DNA from: Copromyces sp. CBS 386.78
Taxonomy: Eukaryota; Ascomycota; Sordariomycetes; Sordariales; Sordariaceae
Direction of reading: 5' to 3'
NCBI GenBank assembly: GCA_030685235.1
Contig: MU839182.1
Coordinates: 62,001-126,000, forward strand
Length of the DNA stretch: 64,000 nucleotides
Made by a program: the position numbers and the translations under genes
Part shown: positions 48,301 to 57,615 of the stretch, in pieces
Layout of the letters: every line of letters starts with the position of its first letter
Position numbering within the stretch: position 1 is the first letter of the stretch
Notes under the pieces: model-generated
Seen by the model: only the letters and a program-made list of their open reading frames with translations
Databases searched by the model: none
Told to the model about the DNA's origin: nothing

Positions 48301-49300
48301 ATTCTATCCTTAAGAAATTATATTTTATTTTTTAGAAAGTTATTAAATAGAGAAGGATTATTTTAAAAGGGATCCTTTCGAATATTTTTCTTATTATTAA
48401 CCGAATTTTACGCTTTCCTTTATACTTTAACTTTCTAAAAACTTAAAAGTACAGAATAATTCTCTCTTTATAATTCGGCTAAATTAGGCTTTATATCTTC
48501 CGCATTATTATTAATATTAATACTTTTATAAATAGAATTACTAGTAGGACGGCTTATAATATTAATAATAAAAGTATTTCTAATACGAGGTAGAATAATA
48601 ATTAATTAATTAGTAAAGGACAATAAAATATAATAAGTCTTTAAAATATATATAGCGCCGATTCCGAATATTTAATTCCTATTAATCACTTACATTTAGG
48701 TCGTTATTAAAGTCTCCTTTTAAAATATTATAATATTAATAACAATTTAGAATTAATAATATTAAAAATTATTAAAGCCTTTACTAAGAGAAGTTTTACC
48801 TCGTAATTCGATAATTATTTAGGAAAATATTTTTAAATATAAGAATAATAATAGTAATACTTCGTAATTGTAATCCCCGTCCTAACTTCGTTTAATTTAT
48901 TTAATTTACCGCCGTTCGATTTCTTTAGGCTTTATTTAAAGTATTTTTAAAAATAATAATATAGACTTTTTTACTTAATCTATTTCTTTCCGTTTTTAAT
49001 TATTTTAAAGAATTAAATTAATTAACGAATTAATCGATAAGTATTTATCCTTTATCCCTAATAGATAGCGTACAATAATAATTAATATAGTGAAATAGTT
49101 TAACCCTAAGGATTAGGACTAATTAAATATTAGAATTCTAAAGAAGTTAGAAGTATATTGCCTAGTATTTATTAATTTAAAAGAAATTTTGCTAAATATT
49201 AAAATAGCGGTAGCGACTTTATAATTATAAATTACTAAGTTTAATATTATAGCTGCTAAATTTAAAGGATTTAATTATTAAAGAATTATATTAAAATTCT
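45309..49300. other. MULE interior between retrotransposon 2 and the transposase
   Basis: AT-rich, RIP-degraded DNA with no frame I can identify. A block near 46,640 (TAAATTAGGGATTTAATATT) resembles part of the 36.5-kb duplication. No LTR or further transposon end is seen. Some of this may be the 3' untranslated part of the transposase gene or further cargo. Confidence 0.4.
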
Positions 49301-49399
49301 TATTTATTCTCTTATTCGCTTTCGTTACTTTCTATAATTATAAAATTCTTTTAATTACCCGGCTAAATCCTATATAGATCTAAATCTTCGGGGCAATTT

Positions 49400-52300
49400 T
49401 CTTCTAAATATAATTATTTCTCCTCTTTATTTATAGCCCGCTTCTTTTACCGTTTAATAGTAGCCCGCTTCTTCTATTCTATAATTATAAAGTTTAAATT
49501 AATAATATATTCCTTTTTAATATTATTATTAGTAAATAAAGGGAGCGAATTTAGTAGTAAATTTAGTAGAGAGTTTAGTTCTACTACTTTTAGGGCTAGG
49601 CGTTTGCGAGTATTAATACGTACTAGGCGGCCGGAATTGGAGGCGGTAGTAGGAGTTAGAGCCTTCGCCTTACCTCCTTTACCTCCTTTACCTTTGTTTA
49701 ATCCCTTAAATCTCCCCCTCTTACGTAATATTAGCGCTTATTAAGATTGCTAAGTATTATTACTAATAATAATATAATCCTATAGATTAGCCTCTTCTTA
49801 TTTATTTTATTTATCCTCCTTATCCTCCGCCTCTTCCGCTTTTTCCGCCTCTTCCTCCTCCTCCGCCTCTTCCTCTTTATCTTCTTTATCTTCCGTATTA
49901 ATATTATTTAACGCTTCGAAGCCGGGTTTAGAAATTTCAAATTGAAAGTAGTTGCGTCTCCTACCGCTAAGGATATAGTTACCTCTTCCGATTCGAATTA
50001 TATTACGGGGACTTTGTACTAATTCTAATATAATTGGTTTATTATTAAACGGACTATATTTATTTTTAGGGCGCCCCTTAGCTACTATATTATTTATAGA
50101 TATAATACAAAAATATTTATTATACGTATTTAGAGATTTAATTAGACCTTAGAAGGGATAGTAGTTAATTTTATTAATTAGAGCCTTCTTAGGGTCTTCT
50201 TTATTATATTGCTTAAGTAGATTATAAGTATATAGTAAATTATCTTAGACTATAAACGTTCTAAAGTAAAGTTCGAAATTTTGAAGGTAAAGGTTTCAGT
50301 TAAATTATATAATATATAAAGTTTTATAATATTATTCTTATAATATATTTAAACTTTAGCTAGTTATTTATAATTTGTAATCCCCTAGTTAATTATTATT
50401 CTATAGGTAAATATAATGAATTCGGGCCTTAGAAGCGGTGATGCCTTTTTTATAGGAATTATACCGCTTATTGAAAACGGCCTTCGTTACGTAATATACT
50501 TTATTAAAGCCCGTACGCGCTAATAAGCCCTCTACTTTAATACTAGCGTTAATAAATTCGTTAAAGGACGTTATCCTATTATTAAAATTAGGGAAATATT
50601 TAATATAGTAGTTAGCTTATTCCCTTTTAATAAGTATAAATTCGTCGTTAATATATTTGAATAATTGCGGTTGGGTCTATTTGAAGGTAGTATTTATAAA
50701 GCGTTTTATTTAGTTAAATTTTTATAAATTGCTATTATATATTATATATTATTAGTAGGTAAAAAAGGTAATCTTTGTCTACGCTAATTGGGCGGGTAGG
50801 GAGCTTATATAAATTTTTATCTTTATAATTGTACGTACTTTCTAATATTTTCGTCGAAACGTTTGGAAATCCGTAGTATTTAAATTATTAAATATATTAT
50901 TATTATTTTAATGGGGCTAGGTAGATTAAAGTAGTTAAAAAGAGGATAGAATTGATTAATTTAATTATTAGAATTATATTGATTATAACCCGCTACGTTT
51001 TTATTGGGAGCCGCGCTTACCTTTCTAGCTACCCTTATTTATAATTCTTTTAACCTTCTTTATCTTCTTTTTACCCTTCTAATACGTTTTAATAATAATA
51101 ATAACGTTATTATTAAAATACTATATATACCGTTAGCGCTAATAATTAAGAAAGACTATTTCTAACGTAATAATAAGCTAAGGATCGTTATTAATAATAA
51201 ATATATTAGGTATAGGGATAGATGAGAGTAATAGGAATTTAAATAGCTATTCGAAATATTGTTTAAATCCCCCCTCCGCCTGCTCGTTATTAATTAGGTA
51301 TTGAAAAATTAGAATTATAATATAAATAAACGTAGTAATAACCCTTATAATTAATGGTTTATTAAACCGATTAGTTTTATAAATAATATTAATTATTAAA
51401 ACGTATAGAAATTGCTTTTAGAATTTATATTACTTCGCTAATATTTAAAATGCTATATAGAATATTTCCCTATTCTACCCTTTGAAATCGACCTTAGCGT
51501 GGAGAACCGTCCTTTATTTCGGGTATAAGAGGGTATCCTTTTTTAAAATGTAAGAGAAGTTTTAAATATCGGTATAACTAGTCTTTTAATTTTTATAGGT
51601 ATAGTAATATATATTAGAATAGTCTTTGGAAATAAGGAGTAGGCTTAGATATTTATATTTTATAAATTATTTGATTATACGGATTGATAATTTTTTTTAT
51701 ATGAAAAGGTTATAAATATATTTATTTTATTCGTCTATAAGAATTAAACGAAATTAGGGGAAGGTAGTTATAGAGGTAGCGGGAATATAGTTATAATATT
51801 CGAAATTTATAGAGTAAGCCTTATAGAGTAGTTCTTTATTCCTTAAAGCTATACAGTTAATATATTTAATTAATATACGAAATAAATAATCTAGTATAAT
51901 CTTTTTAAATTTATAACGAAAATGGGCTTATTCTTTAAATATAAAGTAAGCGCAATATTTAATATATTTATACTATATTTAATAATTTTTAAACTTTTTA
52001 TTTTTAAAGCGGGACCGTTATATATTTAAGCCTATATAATGCCGGGCCTTAAATTCGTAAATAATTATAAATATATTGTCTTCTAATTAAGGAATTATAG
52101 TAAAGAGTTTATCGTTTGGGTCTACAAACTAGTAGATTGATTTATTAAGGTTGGCGGCGGCGGCGCTGGCGGCGGCGGTAGCGGTAGCAATAGTAGTTTT
52201 AATAGAATCCTCGTCGTTGGATTCTATTAATAAAAGATTCGAAGCGCTATTTTTATTATTATCGCTAGAAAGAGGGTTAGGGGTACGGTCGCTATTATTA

Positions 52301-52548
52301 TTGCTATCGTTATCGCTATTACTATCGTTATCGTTATCGCTATCGCTAAATAGAGGATTGGGAGTACGGTTACGGTCGTTGTCGCTATTACTATTACTAG
52401 ATAGAGGATTGGGGGTATAGTTGCGGTCGCGGTCGCTATTATTGTCGTTATCGTTATTGCTAAATAGGGAATTAGGGGTACAGTCGCAGTCGCTAGCGAT
52501 AATTATATAATAGGAGTGTGGAGAAGAGGTTGGAAATAATTGCGACAA
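49400..52548 (-). pseudogene. MULE transposase, RIP-mutated
   Basis: Read on the minus strand, a single frame runs from ATG at 52,548 to about 49,400 without a frameshift, about 1,000 codons, broken only by TAA/TAG. The N-terminus has several TPNPLSS-type repeats separated by Asp/Asn/Ser runs. The MULE catalytic region follows near 51,410-51,120: IIYKTNRFNKPLI (first Asp position, now Asn), a QYLINNEQAEGGFKQYFE block, then SSIPIPNIFIINNDP (second acidic position). Next come FKYINDEFILIK and NFNNRITSFNEFINASIKVE. An acidic tail (EDKEEEAEEEEEAEKAEE) and basic patches end it. It would have cut and joined the element's terminal repeats. The catalytic losses are G-to-A changes typical of RIP. Confidence 0.88.
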
Positions 52549-52689
52549 TACTATAGAAATATAAGTAATTTAATATAATAAAGACGCGTAAGTAAGGGAA
52601 CCCTATTATTGAGTATTCGGTTGAGCGTAATCGGGTTGGGGGGGTAGTCGGGTTGGGGGGGAGTTGTATAATTAGGTTAGGATTTAGGA

Positions 52690-52748
52690 TTATATTGTGT
52701 TATATTATATTATATTATATTGTGTTGTGTTGTGTTGTGTTGTGTTGA
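52690..52748. repeat. Simple repeat at the right end of the MULE
   Basis: TATTA and TTGTG pentamers (TATATTATATT, then GTTGTGTTGTGTTG) form a pentanucleotide-like microsatellite between the transposase ATG and the right terminal repeat. Confidence 0.7.
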
Positions 52749-52851
52749 AATCGCCAAGTTTTTTCTTGCCAGTGGTCGAATAGTTGAAACGTTTTGGAAA
52801 TTAATTTTACCATACAAAACGGGGTACTTTACATATTAGCTGCCATTTAGC

Positions 52852-52931
52852 TGTCGGGTGGAGTAAATGCGGTGTATTAAGTCAAAAAAGGGTGCGCGAG
52901 GATATTAGGGATGGTGCGGGAAGTTAAGCTC
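52852..52931 (-). repeat. Right terminal inverted repeat of the giant MULE
   Basis: Reading inward on the minus strand it begins GAGCTTAACTTCCCGCACC, as the left end does. Further in it has CGCACCCTTTTTTGACTTAA and TACACCGC, matching the motif pair of the left repeat in the same order. Confidence 0.88.
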
Positions 52932-52939
52932 TTTATCTA
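52932..52939. repeat. Target site duplication of the giant transposon, right copy
   Basis: TTTATCTA, identical to 18,977-18,984. The host gene's reading frame resumes at 52,940. Confidence 0.9.
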
Positions 52940-53302
52940 TACGGGCTTGTCGTGGGATTTTATGAGAGCGAAAGCGGAAGGAATATACCGGTAGTGTGGG
53001 ACGACACGACCATTTCCACTCTTGTTTCTGCAGCTTGGGAAGCGGAATTCGCCTATGATCGAATACCAGGGCCGATGTCGTGTCGAGAGATAGGGATTTG
53101 CATGCCCGGTGATCGATCCGAGCTTCGGCAATTTTCATATACCTGTTACAAGTGGCTTGACGGCCTTAAACCGGCTGGGTTGCAAGTTTTTGAACAAGGA
53201 CGTCGGATCCAATTCAGGTGGAAACGCCTGATGACTCACTTTTTAAGGCAATCGCAAGCGGCATGGAGGGCAGATGTAAGGAGACTATGGTGCACATGTT
53301 GA
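52940..53302 (+). pseudogene. 3' part of the 'SPIW' family gene split by the giant transposon
   Basis: 120 codons starting with TAC GGG (YGLVVGFYESESGRN), in the frame left open at 18,984, and ending at TGA 53,300-53,302. It holds the conserved C-terminal block LQVFEQGRRIQFRWKRLMTH, shared with the paralog at 53,366-53,902 (LQVLHDGHRTRFKRKEAMTQ). The frame has no ATG of its own at the start (only a GTG at 52,952), so the piece is not a gene by itself. It is GC-normal and free of RIP, although it abuts the element. Confidence 0.88.
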
Positions 53303-53365
53303 TGTCATTGTCTAGCGAGGTCGTGGGTTTGGGTTGAAGAACTTGGAGCAGCCAAAGACTACACC

Positions 53366-53902
53366 ATGTGCGGTTTCTGCCTTTTGTGTCGGAATGACAA
53401 TGTCAACACGATGCCGCCCACTGTCCCCTCAAGCGCCCAAGACGGCAAGGACGACGGTGCTGTTGCCGATACCTCGTCTACCTCGGACTCTGACTGGGCA
53501 ACCTTCTACCTTTACGGACCAGTATACGAAACCGGCCCTCACCTCAACGAGCCATTTACCCCAAGGATAATGGGCTGGGATGCACCGGAGCTGCCCGACG
53601 CAGTGGTCGAGGCTTGGCAACGGGTCACCGATGGTAACTACGAGCTTCACAGAGTTGAGATAGGTCTTCGTCCAGGCTCCAGGTCTGACAAACAGTACAT
53701 GTACTGCACCCCCGACCGCGACGTGTTGGTTTTGAAGATGGAGGAAGCCGAGGTGCCTGGGTTGCAAGTGTTGCATGATGGGCATCGCACTCGGTTCAAA
53801 CGGAAGGAGGCAATGACACAGTTTCTAGAGAATCGGGCGAAGGGGAGAGAGAGGAGAATGGAGTTGGGAGGAAAAACAGTATACAGTAGAAACTCCTGTT
53901 AA
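53366..53902 (+). CDS. Tandem paralog of the C-terminal half, end replaced by a MITE
   Basis: 178 residues, or fewer if the later ATG (MPPTVPSSAQDGKDDG, at 53,411) is used. From SDSDWATFYLYGPVYETG on, it aligns with the junction region and 3' part of the disrupted gene, including the LQVLHDGHRTRFKRKEAMTQFL block. It lacks the N-terminal SPIW motif. The last five codons and the stop come from the terminal repeat of a TA-flanked MITE at 53,884. Without the MITE the frame would run on at 54,687 for eight more codons to TGA. Function unknown. Confidence 0.65.
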   Translation: MCGFCLLCRNDNVNTMPPTVPSSAQDGKDDGAVADTSSTSDSDWATFYLYGPVYETGPHLNEPFTPRIMGWDAPELPDAVVEAWQRVTDGNYELHRVEIGLRPGSRSDKQYMYCTPDRDVLVLKMEEAEVPGLQVLHDGHRTRFKRKEAMTQFLENRAKGRERRMELGGKTVYSRNSC

Positions 53903-54684
53903 TGCAAAGACTATCTTTTGCAAATCCCCCCCCTTTGCAAAGGATTTCGTCTGCCTGCATTCCCTCTGGTGGCTGGGACTGCAACGTGCAACTGCAACGG
54001 CTAGCGGACCGAAATTGCATTACTTGGGGGTTGTGGTGGTGGGACTTTTCTTAACCCCCTCTTCATTAAAGAGGGGGAAAAAAAATTATGGTACAAACTT
54101 TTATTATGGGACAAACAGAAAGACCAGCGAACCGCTTAGAAAACTGTTAGTAGGGGAGATGCAACAACGAGAATAATATCCATCCTTTTTTCTAAAAATC
54201 TAAGAAAATTTGAGAAGTAAGAAGAAGTTTCGAAAGGCCTTTTTTCAAAGTTGCATTAATTTTTATTACCATATTGGCGAAAAAAGTGGGAATAAGGATA
54301 TTATTTATATATATTTCGGGTATATTGGTTCGCAGCGGTTGGGCGAGTTTTCTAAGCGGTTCGCTAGTCTTTCTATTTGTCCCATAATAAAAGTTTGTCC
54401 TATAATTTTTTTTTCCCCTCTTTAATAAAGAGGGGGTTGAGAAAAGTCCCACCACCACAACCCCCAAGTAACAGGGGCCTAGTTTTGGTGAGAGAGGTAT
54501 ACTTATACCCCTCTACCGGGGGTCCGGTCGCTCTATAAGACCCACTTTTTGGGACCCGCGGCGATCCTTCAATGGCCAGAAGGCCGTGTCTGGTCTGTGC
54601 GCTGGAACCCTCTATTGCAAAACCCTCTCTTTCGCAAAAGATTTTAGTCGCCGGAATTAGTTGCATTAACAGGGGTTTCTACTG
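53884..54684. mobile_element. Pogo/Fot-like (Tc1-mariner) MITE, 801 bp
   Basis: Terminal inverted repeats read CAGTAGAAACTCCTGTTAAT at the left and, reversed, CAGTAGAAACCCCTGTTAAT at the right, followed by GCAA at both. TA flanks each end. The CAGTAGAAACxCC start is typical of pogo/Fot1-type Tc1-mariner elements. No transposase frame is present, so it is non-autonomous. It interrupts the 3' end of the gene at 53,366 and contains a second MITE (54,023-54,468). Confidence 0.85.
54023..54468. mobile_element. Nested fold-back MITE, 446 bp, with about 125-bp inverted repeats
   Basis: Both ends start CTTGGGGGTTGTGGTGGTGG and are flanked by TA (54,021-54,022 and 54,469-54,470). The arms match over roughly 125 bp, including an internal CCCCCTC...GAGGGGG hairpin. 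Removing it and one TA joins TTGCAT to TAACAGGGG, which resembles the end sequence of the outer MITE. No frame is present. Confidence 0.85.
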
Positions 54685-55077
54685 TACGGGGAAAGGACAG
54701 GACGTGCATGGTGAGGAATCTTGCTGGGTGTGAGAGGAATCATTGTGACCGGTGCAGAAAGCCATTTTTGACAAGTTCTCCATTCCTTTCTTATTTGCAG
54801 AAAACGTTGCGGTACCATGGATAAGCTTCAGTCAATATAGGAGGGATAAAGTCTCCACGGTTTTCATTCAGGATATGTACCGCCTCAGCCAAGGCTACCA
54901 AGAGAGGCCAAGACTAGTAGGACCCAGATAAAGTAACTTCCATATGTACAGCGAGTTCTTTTGTGTGGTTGCAAAGGCGGGTTGGGTGAACCTTCAACAT
55001 TTCTTCCCTTTCTCGCTCTTCCTCTTCTGAGGGACTCCGATCCTATCATGTCGGTAACAGCCTGCCAAGTTGAGTGT
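54685..55077. other. Intergenic region
   Basis: Holds the original 3' end of the gene at 53,366 (TGA at about 54,715) and the 3' side of the LPMO gene. Nothing else is seen. Confidence 0.45.
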
Positions 55078-56221
55078 TTAGACACACTGGTAGTAGTAAG
55101 GAGGAGAGACAGCGCTGCAGGTAGAGCCGGACTAGATAGATATCACCACACGTTAGCAAGTACACTCGTACATGTATCCCACTTGGACAAGTTAGAGAGG
55201 TATTGGAAAACTTACAGCGCAAGTCGTGCATCCAGTGAAACCAGTTCCACCACACTGCTGATACTTGGCAACGCTGCACCCGCCGCTTCCACCACCACCA
55301 CCAGCAGCAGCCGACGTGCTCGCAACAGGGACGGCAGAAGCAGTCCCAGTCGGGCCGGAGCCAACCGTGCAAGTAGACTCACAGCCAACACAGCCACTGC
55401 CGGCCTTCTTGGAGCTGCCGCCCGAGTACACAGCCGGTCCGGGGGCGATGTAGGTGCTCATAGCACTGTGGATGTTGACGAGGATACCGGCGTCGGAGCT
55501 CTTGTAGGCACCAGGGAAGCTGACAGTTGCCGGGCTAGCGGAACCACCGCCCGAGACGGTGATCTGGTAACAAGTCATGTACAGCTGGGCGCCACCCGCG
55601 CTGCCGGCCGTGTGAAGAGCGATAACTTCGGCGCGGAGGAGATAGTCGCCCGCGGGGATGTCGGACGGGATCTTGACCTGCATCTTGCCGCAGCACTTGT
55701 TAAGGTCCTTGACGCCCCAGAAGTCGTCGTCGCCCGAGCCACCGGACGGGTTCTTGGCCCAGGTATCCTCGAAGATCTTGAACCAGCCGGAGGAACCGTC
55801 GGCGGAGGCGGCGTCGGATACCTTGGACATGTAGACGAGGACGGGGCCGTAGTGGGCGCCGCCGATGGCTTCAGAGGCGCAGGAGCGGTCGTTGGGTTGC
55901 TGGCTATGTGTTAGCGTGGGCACAGGAGGGAAGATACGGTTGATGAGTGAGAGAAGGACAAGGACAACAAACCTGATGCATCTCAACAGTGACGGTGCTT
56001 CCCGCCTTGACAGGGCACTTCTTCGCAACTGGCGAAGTACCAGCGTTACACCTTACAGCAGTGCTGGTCACATCGGTGACGGGAGAGTTGGAAGGAGGAA
56101 CACGAGCGCATTGCGAGGCATAATCAGTGCCGTCGACCCAGAGGGCTTGGAAGATGGCGTGGGCAGCGGCTTGCTGAGAGAGCAGGCCGGCGATGAGGCC
56201 GGTAAGGAGAGTAGACCGCAT
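55078..56221 (-). CDS. AA9 lytic polysaccharide monooxygenase with CBM1
   Basis: A secreted copper enzyme that oxidatively cleaves cellulose. Three exons: 56,221-55,973, 55,899-55,216, 55,131-55,078, giving 328 residues. The introns (73 and 84 bp) start GTTTGT and GTAAGT and end CCAG and CTAG. A signal peptide (residues 1-20) ends AAA before His21, which becomes the N-terminal histidine of the copper brace. His99 (GGAHYGPV) and Tyr190 (QLYMTCYQI) complete it, with Gln188 nearby. A Gly/Ser/Thr linker leads to a C-terminal CBM1: CSVAKYQQCGGTGFTG, then CASGSTCSAVSPPYYYQCV. The last intron interrupts the CBM1. It is probably the ortholog of N. crassa LPMO9E (gh61-5), which I recall as near erg-3. 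Confidence 0.92.
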
Positions 56222-57615
56222 GTTGGGCTGATGTGTGGTTGAGACGTGAGGAGTGTCTTGAGGGACCAGAAAGAAGGGAATAGGATGGGCTGTGGGTGTG
56301 GTTGTGCTTTATATCCTGACTGTGGTTGTTGGGGATTTGACATTGACCATGGACTGGAGCGGCGATACGACACTGTCACTCCCCCACACCGGGTTCCAAC
56401 CCCGGAGCATAAACCCAACTCCCATCCGGATCGAGCGCTCGTCCTGTCATTTCCATGATCTTGCTTCGGGTATCCATCCTCAACCTCTTCGGGGCGGCAA
56501 GCAGGGGGACCTCGTGACGTCTGAAGCCTATTGTAGGTGCCGTAACCCCACACAAATGGAACGCAAAGAGGCTTGACCGGGAACGCGGTGCGGTGCTGTT
56601 TCAGTTTTTGCTGACGAAGTTTCGGGAGGACGACTGCTGGATTGGTGGACTTGGATGAACGTGACTGAAGATGAATGGAGCGGTTAATCTACTTGGCATC
56701 TTGAATTCGGCAAGACGGAGTGACAGTGCCGTGGGGGAATGTCTGGGGATGGTAAGCCACGGTCCCGGAAACCGGGAAGCGGTGGATGGTGTGCCGTTGA
56801 CAATTTGGGAGTAGTCGGTGGGTGGCTGCCAAGGATTGAAGGGTGGCATTTAACCGTGATTTTTGATACTGACATGGCGGCAGTAGAGGAGGTGGGATGT
56901 GGTAATTTGAGACATGGAAAACTGAGATGTCGAACCGGGTTATCGAAATCCACCGAATCCTCGAACATCTTGCCTATAGGATGTATGGTTGTCAGTCGAT
57001 GTTGAATCGAGAGTCGTCTTGTGGTAGAGTGTTGAGTTCTGGGGTAGGCTTCAATACTACTTCGCCCCCTGACTATCGTCCTGTCAACGCAACTTGAAAC
57101 AGAAACAGGACTCCCCTTCCCAGAACCACCTTTCGAGCGGGATTTCAGGCTTGCGATCCGAGATCTTCAATGCGCCTAGCAGCAGGGGTGTATGGGTAGC
57201 TGGATGCGTCCAGATGGGTAGTGCTGGGTAACGGCAAGAAGGCTAGGGCCAAGATGGCGATTATGGGTACAAGTGGCTGGATCACAGGGCATGGAACCCT
57301 GCAACGAGGGATGGTTCATCATGACAGAGCAGCAGAATGGATGGCACGCTGGGATGGAAAAGATATTCAAAAGTCTATAACCAATAACTGCCCGCTGTGC
57401 CTCAAGCACCGAGGGTTGCTGGGTTTACCCAACACCACCAGACGCCGGACGCCGGCCCGATGACGTTGTGGATAAATACAACAGACAGGCCAAAGAAGGA
57501 TTTGTCTCGGGAAGAAGAGAAGCTTAAGAAGAACAAAACCCCCAAAAGGCAAGAAAAGAAGAAATGAAGCCCAAGCATACCTATCCCACCTCAACGACAA
57601 GGACTGGGTTTGAGA
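56222..57615. other. Intergenic region, LPMO promoter
   Basis: 1.4 kb between the LPMO start and the ATG27 end (both minus). It should hold the LPMO promoter. The open frames here are on both strands and look random. I see no element ends. Confidence 0.45.

Larger units (their letters stand above)
18985..52931 (-). mobile_element. Giant Mutator-like (MULE) DNA transposon, RIP-mutated, 33.9 kb
   Basis: The element is bounded by inverted repeats beginning GAGCTTAACTTCCCGCACC, with 23 of the first 24 bases matching and weaker similarity over about 75 bp. Both ends abut the 8-bp duplication TTTATCTA. A RIP-mutated MULE transposase lies near the right end on the minus strand, so the element is placed on that strand. 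Two LTR retrotransposons are nested inside; subtracting them and their duplications leaves 18,465 bp. The interior is very AT-rich, with TAA/TAG in place of glutamine and tryptophan codons. Both host-side boundaries are sharp. RIP needs duplicated DNA, so I infer that further copies existed in the genome or its ancestors. An element of this size is unusual for a MULE. Confidence 0.9.

Noticed and set aside
19321..52800. Centromere or subtelomere
   Set aside because: AT-rich RIP'd DNA in Neurospora can mark centromeres, but this block has exact transposon ends, is short for a centromere and lies inside a gene. No telomere repeat was seen.
18985..52931. Starship-type giant element
   Set aside because: I found no tyrosine-recombinase captain gene, and the ends have long inverted repeats and an 8-bp duplication, which do not fit Starships. 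The MULE relic does fit. A degraded captain cannot be fully excluded.
18990..52931. Helitron or Crypton
   Set aside because: The duplication of 8 bp and the paired inverted ends are unlike Helitrons (no duplication) or Cryptons (no terminal inverted repeats).
52905..53138. Minus-strand frame ending KELNFPHHP
   Set aside because: Its C-terminus mirrors the end of the broken gene's read-through at 19,014, but only because both read the same transposon terminal repeat.
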